Origin: Oryzias latipes
Taxonomy: Eukaryota; Chordata; Actinopteri; Beloniformes; Adrianichthyidae
DNA length: 64,000 bases
Direction of reading: 5' to 3'
NCBI RefSeq assembly: GCF_002234675.1
Contig: NC_019862.2
Span: 26,548,707-26,612,706 of the forward strand
This document shows, in pieces, positions 28,501 to 40,100 of the stretch. The translations under genes and the position numbers were made by a program. Below the pieces are notes generated by a model. That model did not search any database and was not told where the DNA came from. It saw only the letters and a list, made by a program, of their open reading frames with translations. How positions within the stretch are numbered: the first letter of the stretch is position 1; each line of letters begins with the position of its first letter.

Positions 28501-31500
28501 AAAATAAAAATTTAAATGTAAAATATTAAATGTAAACAATTTTAATTATGTAATCCGAAATATATAGAACAGTTTTCTATGAGTACCAAAAAAGAGATGG
28601 AGGAAACTTTCAGTGTTTTAATGAAATCAACTATTACTTCCTTTTGCAAGTAGAATTAAACTGCCTCTTCACCCAAAAAGCTCAAACTGTAAAGACACAC
28701 TCCAATAATGATTTGGTAAGTGGTAAATGGCGTATACTTATATAGCGCTTTTCTACCTTCTTCGAAGCGCTTATAATGCGATTACAATCAGTAGCAGACT
28801 GGAAAATGCCCGTTAAAAAGTGCGACATAGATGTTCCAATTGGCTGGCCACAAGCTCCCTGATCCACTCTATTCTGATGCATCCACTTGTAGACAAATAG
28901 ATCCATGTACGTCTTCGTTTTCCTCGCCTGAGCTGGTATCTTGATCAAAACTGTACTGCTGGATGGATCTGATATTGCTATTTTTATTGCACTAATAATG
29001 TCAGCTTGGGGGTGTGATGGACTGTAAGCTAGTAGGAGAGAGAGTAAACAAGTGGATGATGGGAAGGGTAGTGGATTTACTCCATGTCAAAGTTCCTCCC
29101 TGTAACTCAGAGGCGAATTCCTAATGAACTACTACCGTTTTGCAGAATGTCCCAAAAAAACGACAAGGTTGTTTTGGGGGTTAAAACGGTATAATCATAA
29201 TCAAAGTTAAAATTAAAATACCACTGGAAACGCTTTTACAATTAAATCAAAAGATAATCAGAGTGGGCCTTTGAAATGCTTCGCTTTTAGATTGAAGAAT
29301 TAAACACTTGCAGTGACACTGCTGTGTGCAAACGTGTATTTTGTGAGGGGATATCTCACTTCTACTTTCTCATCTTCATGTGAAAAGTCTTGCAGAATTT
29401 AAATAACTTCTCTCCTTGGCACTTTATCAATCCCTTCTTCACCAACACTCCTCCAGGTACACTTTGCCACTGTGCCTTATTTAATTAGGAGAATCACAGT
29501 TTCTTCTGTTGTCTTCTTTTGGCTCTCATCATTCCCACTGTGCATTGCTGTTCTGCAGACTCCCAATGCCTATTATAATAGTCAAACTGTGTGCTGCTGC
29601 CTGTGTTGTGTTTGTGCCGCCACTGTCACCACGTTAACCCTGTCACAAGCTCTGTGGCCCACTTCTGAATCTGGAAAACTGTGATAAGGGCTTAAATATA
29701 GCACCCTAACTCAAAGCCAGCTGCTGTTCAACTTCCTACTCCTCTTAAGCAGGATATAACCTCCTCACTGGCAAACATTAAACGGACAAAGACAATAACC
29801 CTTAACTTCCTTTCCACTCTCAGAACATCATAAGATGGCAAGTACCTAAACAAACAGTCTTCTGTCCTGTTTTCTCACTAAACACAAGAATGTAAGCGGG
29901 AAGAGTTACCGTTATAATCTGCTGGTTGGAGTAGCCCAGAACTGTTTGTCGTTTCCACAGTTGCATTGTTGCTCAAAGAGCTGCTGGCACTGGATTTGGA
30001 GTGTGTGTCAGACCTTATCCAGGCCTGGATGCTGTGGTTCTGGTTCGAGCTCAGCACATCAGCTCCGACTGGACCCACGGGAACTTCTCCTGCTGATACA
30101 GGAGAGGCTGTGTGGAGGTTTTCGTCTGCGGATGGAGAAACGCAGCCAAGTGTGGGTTATTTTGAGAATGTTTAGTCATTGTTAATGTGTTTCCTCATGG
30201 TTCCCCACAAACATGTGCAACAGGCAGTGAAGAGAGTTCAGAAACATTTAAGAGAACATTTAACGCTGTCATGATTTATGAAACTTCTTTATTAAAAAAT
30301 TCATGTTTTAGGCAGACTCAGCCGATCTGGATTGATCTACAATGCAGACTTTAACCCTTGTGCTATCCTAGGCACTTTAACATTGGGAGTTGGGTCATCT
30401 AGACCCACTAGACAGTGCTCTGAACCTTTTTTCTTCAATGATTTGTGATCTTCACTGGTGTCCATGGATTACATGAAATCCTCTCCACCTCTATCCACCT
30501 TTGTCATGGTAGGAATAACACACCAATGTAAGGGTGGGGTCATAGGATAGCACAAGGGTTAAACAGACCTGACTGTCATTCATCAATCAGTGATTATTCT
30601 AATGGGTTGAAAAGGGTTTAAGTTTAAGTTAACTTAACTCCTTGTAGAGTTTCATCCCAAATATTTAACACTGAAGAGTTGAGATGAAAAAGAGTGTCAA
30701 ATCAAAGTGTTTCCAAAATAAATTTGTCAGTGTCATTATGTGAATTTTAACACTGAACCTACTAATCTAAACCCTCAGATTTGACATAACACCTGAAGTG
30801 TACATCTTACTCCTTTCTATATTTAGTATAAAAAATTAAGCTTTCAACCCAGCAACAATCCCAGCCTCTATGTGTTTTTAAAGCCATCTAAAGTACACGT
30901 GGGTGATCCTCATGAGCTGGACAAGACTCACACTTTATTTTACAACATCCTCGGATTAAAATAATCTGACCGACCCCCAAAACAGGATACCAGTAAACAA
31001 ATCTAGAATCTTAAAACAAGAGAGAGAAAAAATCCAAACCAGTTGTCCATCTGACAATTCAAAAGGTAACAAACTCAAAAAAACACAACAACTTCTGAAC
31101 CAAGTAGGTATATTTCAATTTGACCAGATTATTCTGGCTTCAGAAGAAAGCATGGGTCAGCTCGAAACTCCCTCGGACGTTTTTATCCTGATACAGAAAG
31201 CAACAGCAAATCAATACACTTTATCTTGTGTCTATAGACCTTTCTTTAATGTGTAGGTGGGGGGGGGGTAAAAAAGTGAGCACAAGACTCTTACGCTGTA
31301 CTTTTTTTGAATAGAGTGAGCATCTTCAGTTTTTCATGTGTTGTACAGGTTTGATGAGGATCTGGCGGACTTTCCCTCGTCTTTTTAACTTTTGTGCGAG
31401 TCTCTGTTCTTCCCTGCTGCTCTTTGACGAAAAGCAGAACACTAATGTAATGCAAAGTCATTACCGTTTGCTAATACACTCCCTGATGCCTTTCATTACT

Positions 31501-34176
31501 CCGCTAATCACTCACCCAGCGCATCAGCACTAACTCACTGAGAGGGAGGCAAAAAGAGGCGCACACACACCAACACACATACACACACATAGATCTGCTG
31601 GAACTGAGACCCAAAAACAGACCAGTAGGTGCTTTACCGCATAAAGCTGGCCTTGTTCCTTTTCTTTAGCTATATTAGGTTGGTCAGGTCAAAAGCTGTC
31701 TGTTTTTGAACATATGTGTGTGTGAGTGTGTGCTGAATGTGTGAATAAATGGAGTCAGTGTTTGCTCCTCTGTGTAGATATTACATGGCCGTGTGCGATC
31801 TGTCAGGCCGTGAAGGCACACATTTGAACTCTGACAGAGCAGGAGCAGCCGATCAGCTTTCGTTTGGTCACCTGCCTCAGTGTTTAGCTCATTTCAGTCA
31901 GTTGGAAGATTGTTTATCCGCTTCAGTAAAGCATTATTTTTACATGATATGCAGAACTGTACCACACGACTGGCAGACAGGGATGCGGGTTCCCCTTTTG
32001 GAGAAGGGGGACTGGAGGTTGCATTCCAAGTGCCGGGGGAATCACACTCCTCTGCCTCCCTGGGAAAGTCTATGCCAGGGTACTGGAGAGGGTAGTCTAT
32101 CCAATAGTCAAGCCTCCGATCCAGGAACAACAGTGGGCTTTCTGTACTGGACTTGGAACAGTGGACCAGCTTTTTAGGGGGCTTGAGGGTCCATGGAAGT
32201 TCGCTCATCCAAGAGCTTGGTTTACATGGCCGACTGTACGTCAGAGCTGTTCCCGGTGCATGTTGGACAACGGCAGGGCTGCACTTTATCACCGGTTCTG
32301 TTCATAGTTTTTATGGACAGAATTTCTTGGTGCAGCCAGGGGCCGGAGGGGGTCTGATTTGGGGACTGCAGGATTTCCTCTCTGCTCTTTGCAGATGATG
32401 TTGTCCTGTTAAGATCACCAAGCCAGGACCTCCAGCGTGCATTGGGGTGATTTGCGGCCAAGTGTGAAACGGCTGAGAAAAGGGTCAGCACCCCTAAATC
32501 TGAGGCAATGGTTCTTGACCGGAGAAAGGTAGTTTGCCATCTCTCGATGGGTGGAGTGCTCCTGCCCCAGGTGGAGGAGTTTAAATATTTTGGGGTCTTG
32601 TTCGCGAGTGAGGAAAGACTGGAGTATGAGATTGATAGGCGGATCGGAGCAGCGTCCGTAGTTATGCGCTTGCTGTACCGGTCCATTGTGGTGAAGAGAG
32701 AGCTGAGCCAGAAAGCCCAGTTTACAGATCAGTCTTCGTTCCAATTTTCACCTATGGTCATGAGCTCTGGATCCTGACCGAAAGAACGAGAATGCAAACG
32801 GCTGAAATGAGTTTCCTCCGTAAGGTGGCTGGGCGCTCCCTTAGAAATAGGGTGAGAAGCTCAGTCACCTACGGAGAGCTTGGAGTAGAACCGCTTCTCC
32901 TCCACACACATCGAAAGGAGCCAGTTGAGGTGGCTCAGGAATCTAGTCCAGATGCCTCCATGGAGAGGTGGAAAAAAACAGAGCTCTTTTCTTATATTAA
33001 TGTTAGAGTTTTTCTTTGTCCGACACACCTGAATCAGCTGTGCAGAAACCTGAGCCAAGTGAGTCAGCAAAGGTGAAAAGTAAAACATGCAGGGTATGAG
33101 TTTTTGACAACCAAAATATTTTGATATTGACTAATTTGTCAGTGTTGCATCAATTTCACAACAAGTGATCTCTTTTGAATGCACTCTGTATCCCTGTATC
33201 TATCAACACTGGACGCTGTGACAAAACACAGTTTAAAAGTTGAGCTCTGTGAATGTTTCTGTGAGCAAAATTTAGTCAGAAATTATTATTTTTTGCGTGT
33301 GAACTATGTCCATTCAGTTTCATTAGAAAAATTCCACCGTTTTTATAAAAAAAGAAGAAAAAAAACATTTGTAAAGAGAAATGATTAATCATAGATATAC
33401 ATACTTAACTTTTTGCTAAAGAATATCACTAATTTTGATTATTTAACCATTTATTCTTGCGGACATCTTTTTTTCTTTCCTTTTGACCTCAGTAACAGTT
33501 ACCTTCCTGTAGAAAAAGCCATTTAGCTTAAATGCAGTATGATAATAGAGGACTGTTCTATTTAATCAGAGAATCCATTTATAAGATTGTAGCAACAGTC
33601 AATATTTTCTAATTCATTTTCAGACATTTAGTGTTCCATCGGTAAAGGTGTCTGTTCAGTTGGAGCTCAGCAGAATTGTCATTCTCCTTTCATTTCTGAG
33701 GTGCTGATGAAGACCAAAATAGAAGATGGGAAGAGGAAGGAGTGAGTAGAGAGGTGTGAAAGAGGGGTAAAGTGAGCCTCTGAAAGAGAATAAGGTGTGT
33801 CATTGAAGAGAAACCAGGAAGAGAATACAACCGAAGGGAGGAAGGAAGTTGTGGCAAAGACAAAAAACAAATGGACAAAAAGCCAAGAAACACAAGAAAC
33901 TATTATAAGACAGGAAGAACTCAGCAGAGGTCTGGTGAAGTTTCCCTGGAAGGCACCACCTGTGTCCAGATATGGTAAAGTTTGCTGTAACAATCTGTTT
34001 GTTTCTTTGTTGGGTTTTATACCTAAGCGTGAGGGTTTTGCTGTTGCAAACAAGAAAAATGCTCTCCAAAAGTGGAAAAAGAGGACTCTTGATATATACA
34101 ATTACCTACCGTGATCTGCATATCCCAACTTAATGATCAGAAGTGAAAGAAGAGGCACCAGGACTGTGGGCTCCAT
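25539..34176 (-). CDS. Mucin-like single-pass type I membrane protein, unrecognised, complete, 5 exons
   Basis: Minus-strand exons are 34176-34110, 30125-29910, 27535-27053, 26234(or 26237)-26080 and 25583-25539. They splice in frame to about 321 residues. Exon 1 encodes a signal peptide (MEPTVLVPLLSLLIIKLGYA). Exons 2 and 3 encode a low-complexity ectodomain rich in Ser, Thr and Pro, with several N-glycosylation sequons (NHS, NAT, NSS, NTS). Exon 4 encodes a membrane span (about LLAGLVSAFILTAVIITLLLFF) followed by a basic KLRRRD stop-transfer stretch. The short tail ends EDTPLSMYSY. The layout is that of small sialomucins such as PARM1 or TMEM123, but I do not recognise an orthologue and give no symbol. 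The start at 34176 has strong Kozak context (G at -3, G at +4); an upstream ATG at 34188 is weaker. The gene is convergent with ccdc163 and divergent from ipo13. Confidence 0.8.
28691..29273 (-). repeat. Family A repeat, copy 3
   Basis: The copy is inverted. Its left end AAAGACACACTCC and right end AATCAGAGTGGGCCTTTG correspond to the family termini, and CATCCACTTGTAGACAAATAG is the shared core. A SINE fragment has entered it. It is in intron 2 of the mucin-like gene. Confidence 0.85.
28716..28790 (-). repeat. 3' fragment of the same SINE family
   Basis: GTATACTTATATAGCGCTTTTCTACCT matches the 3' end of the SINE at 8653-8897. The fragment sits inside a family A repeat copy (28691-29273). Confidence 0.65.
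30355..30558. mobile_element. piggyBac-like MITE, copy 1 (TTAA-flanked, 204 bp)
   Basis: It begins CCCTTGTGCTATCCTA and ends with the inverse TAGGATAGCACAAGGG. It is flanked by TTAA on both sides (30351-30354, 30559-30562), the target duplication typical of piggyBac. It has no coding capacity and lies in intron 1 of the mucin-like gene, near exon 2. Confidence 0.92.
31940..32960 (+). pseudogene. LINE retrotransposon remnant with broken reverse transcriptase
   Basis: Reading on the plus strand, fragments in shifting frames carry the reverse-transcriptase catalytic block FADDVVLL (FADD at 32388-32399). Further on are LLPQVEEFKYFGVLF and EIDRRIGAASVVMRLLYRS near 32560-32690 and a degenerate thumb/C-terminal region to about 32960. 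Frameshifts and stops interrupt it throughout, so it is dead. It lies in intron 1 of the mucin-like gene, in the opposite orientation. The LINE clade is not assigned. Confidence 0.88.
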
Positions 34177-35054
34177 GACTGCTGTCATCAGGAAAGTAAT
34201 AAAAACCCTTTTAAATCCTCCACTCTTTGATTCTCGCTCCTCGCAGCACCACAGCAAACTTAGAAAAATCTGTGAGCGCACAAAGGCTCCACCAATATCT
34301 GCATGGCTTAGGGCACTGAGGGAGGAGGGAGTCTGCTCCCCCCACCTCCTTCTATCTCTCTGTCTCCCTTTCTCAACTGCCACGTGTTTGCAGTTCAAAA
34401 TAGTCAGTGTGCCTGACTCTGCGCCGTGACGCCATCTGACTCAGTCCGACCCACGTAACACAAACTCTGTACTTTGAAACTTTGAAAGAGCATAAATTAC
34501 TACAGTTTTCATTTCCCAAAAACAAAAACGAATTTGTCTCCTTAACCTCGTGTCATCAAGCAACACAGAAGCCTAGAACAAACATTCAGCCCTTATTTGG
34601 ATGTGGTGAAGGAGGATGTGAAGGGGTTGTTGTGAATGAGGAGGATGCAGAGGACAGCATGAGATGGAGGCAGATGATTCACTCCAAAAGGTAGCATCCA
34701 AGAAAAATAATAAAGAAATAGAATCAGTCCGCATAATTTTAACTGTTTTTCTATGTATGACAACAATTCTTTGAAAAACCAAAGAGTAATCTACTGAATT
34801 GACAAATGGCACAAAAATGTGACGTTAGATAACTTCCTCTTTTTTGGGCATCCATGTTGAAATATAAATATAACTTTCAGTTGAAGCTAAATCTCCATAT
34901 AAATTTACTTTATTTTAAACATTTATTGAAGTAGTACAATCTGGGTTTTTTCAGATCAGTGTGCTTACATACACATAGATAGTTTTATGATTACACGTGT
35001 GAAGCGTTAAATCGTCCATGTGGTGGAGGTGTTGCTCTATTTCTCAAAACCCTA

Positions 35055-35286
35055 CATAAGACAGCGGAGTGAGTGTAAACAAAGGGATGATGGCAAATTG
35101 AGACAGTCTTACTCCACGCCAACAATTCAGCCCACAATTCAGAGGTGACTTTCTAATGAGCTACTGCCGCTCTGCAGATACTATTTTCTAGAAAATGACT
35201 TGGATCTTTTGATAAAAAAACACAACCATAATTAAAAGACTATTAGGAATGCTTTTACAGTATCAAAAGATGATGGGGGTGGGACT
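35055..35286 (-). repeat. Family A repeat, copy 4 (half-length)
   Basis: The family half from GAGTGTAAACAAAGGGATGATGG to GGTGGGACTTTAA is present, inverted. A TTAA MITE is inserted immediately at its terminus. Confidence 0.8.
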
Positions 35287-35290
35287 TTAA

Positions 35291-35495
35291 CCCTTGTGCT
35301 ATCCTAGGCACTTTACCATTGGGAGTTGGGTCATCTAGACCCACTAGACAGAGCTCTGAACCTTTTTCTCTTCAATGATTTGTGATCTTCACTGGTGTCC
35401 ATGATTACATGAAATCTTTCCACCTTTATCCACCTTTGTCATGGTAGGGAGAACACGTCAAAGTAAGGGTGGGGTCATCTAAGATAGCACAAGGG
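35291..35495. mobile_element. piggyBac-like MITE, copy 2 (TTAA-flanked, 205 bp)
   Basis: Same family and orientation as the element at 30355-30558, with TTAA at 35287-35290 and 35496-35499. It is inserted exactly at the terminus of a family A repeat, in the region shared upstream of the mucin-like gene and ipo13. Confidence 0.92.
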
Positions 35496-35615
35496 TTAAC
35501 ACATTTTATATATCCTGAGAACAGGCCCATTTTTTGTCTTCTCTAGGGAACATTTTTTTTCGGATTATGTCTTCTGACTCATTTGAGGCTCTCTGCTAAG
35601 ACCTGATGAGCTTAA

Positions 35616-35808
35616 CCCTGGAGAACCCAACAACAATTTTCTTCAGGAATTTTAAACTTAATTAAACAAATTTTATTTTTGTTTATTCATTTTGGGAATC
35701 AGCAATTAACAGCAGCCAAAAAAGTAAAGATAAAAACATACAAATAAAAAATAAAATAGAGAAAATAAAAAAGCAAGGACAAAATTGGAACCTGTGGGTT
35801 TCCCAGGG
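35616..35808. mobile_element. Second TTAA-flanked MITE family (193 bp)
   Basis: It starts CCCTGGAGAACCC and ends GGGTTTCCCAGGG, with TTAA at 35612-35615 and 35809-35812. The terminal sequences differ from the CCCTTGTGC family, so it is a separate piggyBac-like MITE. The interior is AT-rich and non-coding. Confidence 0.8.
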
Positions 35809-36989
35809 TTAAATTAGGACATCCAACTTTTCCAATGATATCTCATGTGTTTGGTGGGATAATGGTAAGTTTGGTTTCCTAGGGAGATAATATAGAGTCT
35901 GTAGAAGTCATAAATTAATGGGCTGGCTCTCAGGAGGATAAATTACTTGTAACACTAAATCTAGAAGTTCTCCATTTATCCTCAAAGCAGCACACAGTTC
36001 ATATTTGTCCAGAAACAAGAAAAAAAACTCTATAATAGTACTTAGTTTTACAAAATTTACCGATACTTTCTCTTTATGCTAGGTGTGAAAACAATTTAAA
36101 AAAAGTTAAGTTCACCCTAAAAATGTATGAACAGCCAAAGACTACTGTGGTGTCCATACTCCAAAACTTTCTAAAAGACTGACTTTTGTAGTAAGAAATG
36201 ACAGTCTGGCATTTTTCAGTCAGTCAAGAACAGACGGAATGAAAAATAGTGCAAAATTACAACATTTTAAAGTATTGTTGTCTATCATCACATTATAATA
36301 GATTTACCACAATCTTCTTTATTGTCTCCAACAATACTGCAGGAAAAGTATCAAACTGATGGTTTAACAAGGCTTTACGTTAATGACACATCGTTATTTG
36401 ATTCACTTATAAAGTACATTTAAGGTCTCCACCTCAAAATTACTATGTTCTTTGGAATTTAACATGTTTTAAGTTTTTTATAGGGTGCATGTTTACAAAA
36501 ATTCTTGTATGTAAAAGATCAGTCCACTATGCTGAGCTAAGAAGCATTATTAACTAGTAGTATTATTAACCTACGGCATGACTCCATCTTAAAATTTATT
36601 TTATTAGTAAAGAAAGATAGCAATGCATGCCAGTCTGTGCACAGCTTTTATATTTAAAATAAAATCGGATATAAAAGACTTAGTTGTGACATTGTGTGTT
36701 CGTTTTACCATGTTGTGTTATTTTTTCTTGTTTTTATTTGGTGGTTGCACATAAAGGTAAAATTAGAGGGGTAACTGTTACATTTAATGGTCATCTTTAA
36801 CCGTGCGTTTGGTTAATAATAAAGCAAAATGAAAAATAAATGAATAAAACAAATTAATATTGAAACTTCTCTATATTTATCATCAGTATTTATTTTCCAC
36901 AAAGTGTTTTACAAATAATGTTCATTGTTTTTGTTTTTATATCCTCACAGGTTGCACGTTTTTGAAAGTATCTCTTCTGGTTTTCAGGT

Positions 36990-37101
36990 ATGATGACGGA
37001 ATTTCCGAAAGCACCTGAACGTAGCAGAAGCAGTGACGAAGGACAGTCTGTAAGCGGCAGGGAGCTGCCCGCATCGTCTCGTTCCGTCGCTGGACAGAAA
37101 G
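36990..37101 (+). CDS. ipo13: Putative upstream first coding exon of ipo13 (N-terminal extension)
   Basis: From an ATG-ATG pair at 36990 there are 37 open codons to AAAG, then a possible donor (GTGCGA). A good acceptor (ATTTGACAG) before 37532 joins it in frame (phase 1) to six codons that run straight into ATG 37549. The product would be a 43-residue extension rich in Ser, Arg, Glu and Pro ahead of METPGR. If it is not translated this way, the segment is 5' UTR or a small upstream ORF ending at 37133. A TTTTCAG precedes the ATG, so the exon could also have an upstream leader exon. Confidence 0.5.
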
Positions 37102-40100
37102 GTGCGAGCATGACAGTCGCCCGGGCATCGTAGAGTCAACACAGAAACATCGCATTTAGGTTCTTTTGACTGTCACACTAAACCTTAAAATATAGCGGTA
37201 TTTCTTTACCAGGTTTGTGTTGAGGCTGCGTCAAGTTACATTGCTAGCCCGGCTAGCTTAGAGTTAGCCTACTAACGTTAGCCGTTCTTTGGCGTTTTAA
37301 CGTTAGAGGTTAGCTTAGGCTAATTTCTGTAAGCTAACGTTAGCTTACCGGTTAGCCTACCATGCACTCCATAAGCCAAATTAATAATACCGTAATAACT
37401 CAAACATTAAGATGACCGATGTGTGCATTTCATAGGAATCGCGTTGTTATAGAGAAACAGATGAACGAAAGCTGCGTCTAAACTTGCAGCACTGGTAGTT
37501 CATCATCTTCTTGTCTTAAATCATTTGACAGCTCCGTATCCGGGAGATATGGAGACGCCGGGGAGAATATCAGCCTCAACGGATCCTCTGGATTTTACCG
37601 TGGAAAACGTTGAGAAGGTGAGTTCTCAATATCTGACTTGTTGACATCATAGGACAGAGTTTCCTATAAGGCACCTTAATGTTGCGTTGGCTATTATTAC
37701 GTCATTTCATCTTTCACGCGCTTACTTCTTCTGGATGCTGTTATGTTTTGGGGACTTTTTTTCTCCCCACTTGTATGCGTGAACCCTATTGAACGTAATG
37801 TTAATTTGACACGGTTATATTTAAGCCTTTTAGACTATTTCTGTACTGTAATGGGATATTAAAAGGACATTTTTTACCACCTGTTCTGATTATATATAAG
37901 ACAGAAGATAGCCAAAATATATAATTTGTATTTTTAAAATGTATATATGTATTTATATATATTCTTCAAAGGTGATGTTGACTGCCAAGTCTTTGCTATG
38001 AATCAATGCGAATGTGGCTGCTGACTCATATTAGGGTGAATGGCTGTGCCAGGAAAAGATGAAGGGGGGATGAGACAGGTGCTTTGTTGAAGAGCAGACT
38101 TGCTGTGAAGAGTTGAAGATGGTAATAAAGCGAGACAGGCACCAATAAAGAAAGAGGAGAGGTTGGGAAGGTTGGCAGTGTGACACAAATAATTAAAGTC
38201 AGCATTGATACGAGAGGTGAACCCTCCTGTAAGGACGCCTGGTTTGCTTTGACACTGATTTTCAAGATAATAGGAAAACAATCTGTGTATTGTCTCATCT
38301 GTTTTAGGGTATTGCATTTTTCTGATAAATTTCTATTGCTGTAAAGAAATATTTTCATCTTTTTTGGTGGTTTTTCTAGTTTTCTCCAGGTGTAACTATT
38401 ATTTTACTTTTTTTGGTTATTTGGATAGTAGTACAGTCAAAACAATTGATGCAATAATTAGTGAAGTGTCAAGAACAGTCATTTATTGATTATTTTTCAC
38501 AAGGACACCCTGTACAGGAGACCGTGCTGGATTAATATCTTTTGGACAAGTGCGCAGATACTAATTGTTACCTGCAAAAAACAAACTGACAGATAGAAAT
38601 GCAACTAAAAAGATCTAAAGATCAAAATAGGATTTAGTAAAACAAAAGCACTTTTCAGCAATAGATAAAACACATCTTATATTCACTTCAGAGCTTATAC
38701 GTGATTTAATTAAATTTTGTGGTAACCAGAAGATACCGTGGAGGTCAGGTCAAGAAAACAAGGGGGGATTTAAAATGGACACATGATTTTCTAACCCCCA
38801 AAAAATGTTTACTTCCTTCTGTATCCTCGTTGGGGTTTCCACAGTGAATCTGGGCATTTTCCTTTAGTTCTTCTGACCCTAAGTGAGTGATAGATATGTC
38901 AATCGCCCAAATCAACCAGTGTTTTGCAGATTAACTGTAATGGGTGAGTTTCCAGTCCCTTTAACTTTATAAGGGTTACTATGTTTAAATGACTGCCAGG
39001 CTAATATTTTACTCTTAAAGAGTACTCTTAAGACTCTAGAGTAGACTCGTAAGAGTTGAAATGACGTCATCTGCATTGATCTTGTAAATGTAGTGACACA
39101 ACAGTGAATATAACAATCTTCCACTCTTTCACCTGAAAAATGTCAAATATCACATTGGGCAACAAAGGGTTTAACATATATTGTTTGTGCCAGGATATTT
39201 CTCTCTCTAAACTGTTCAAGTTCACTTTTTTTTTAAACCAACCTTTGCACAATTAATTATCAGCTAGTACTTCACTAATTTATACAAATATCACACAAAT
39301 CAAAGATTTGTTGCTTTCTAGATTTTTATTATCGTAAATATGTTTTTTTTTTTTTTTTTATTTAGTTACAAATATATTTAGGGCGGCAGTGGCTAAATAT
39401 AGCCAGGACATCAGGTGGTTGAGCAAGTTGGCCAATGATTGAAGGGTCTTTGGTTCCATCCCCGCTGCCTCTAGCCAACTCTTGCTGTGTCCTTGGGCAG
39501 GACACTTCACCCTCCCTGCCTCCAGTGTGGGCCTGCAGGTGTGTGGATGTGCATGAATGTCCCGGTGATGGTCAGAGGGGTTAGGGCAGCCACGCCTCTG
39601 TCAGCCTGCCCCAGGGCAGCTGTAGCTCACCATCACCAAGTATGAATGAGGAGTGAAGGAATAATGAACACATTATAATCGCTTTGCGTGTCTAGAAAAG
39701 CGCAGATAAATCTAATCCAATAATAATAATATTATTATTATTATTAATAGTAGTAGTGGTAGTAGTATTGTTGTTCTTCTTTTTCTTATTATTATTTGGC
39801 ATGTTACTTGTCCTAGCTTACTTTTTGTTCATGTTTTTTCAGTTACCTTTTTTAAGTTTTTAAACGTGTGCTGAATTTCTATTTTTCTGGTCTTTTCAGA
39901 CAGGAGACAGGCAAAGATAACTTAGATTAAAAGAGGTTTGTCATACATGTTGTAGAAGGTAACCAAAGGAGAAATTTTGCATTTGATTTTAAATGATTAA
40001 ATGTTGAGTATACCATCTTCAACAGAAGAAAATTCTTATTTATCAAAAATATTCAAAGTAAGCATAGTATTCATTTGACATAATATGAACCAACACTTAA

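Noticed and set aside
33679..34114. Hydrophobic open frames on both strands
   Set aside because: They lie in intron 1 of the mucin-like gene, overlap each other, and have no splice or family support.
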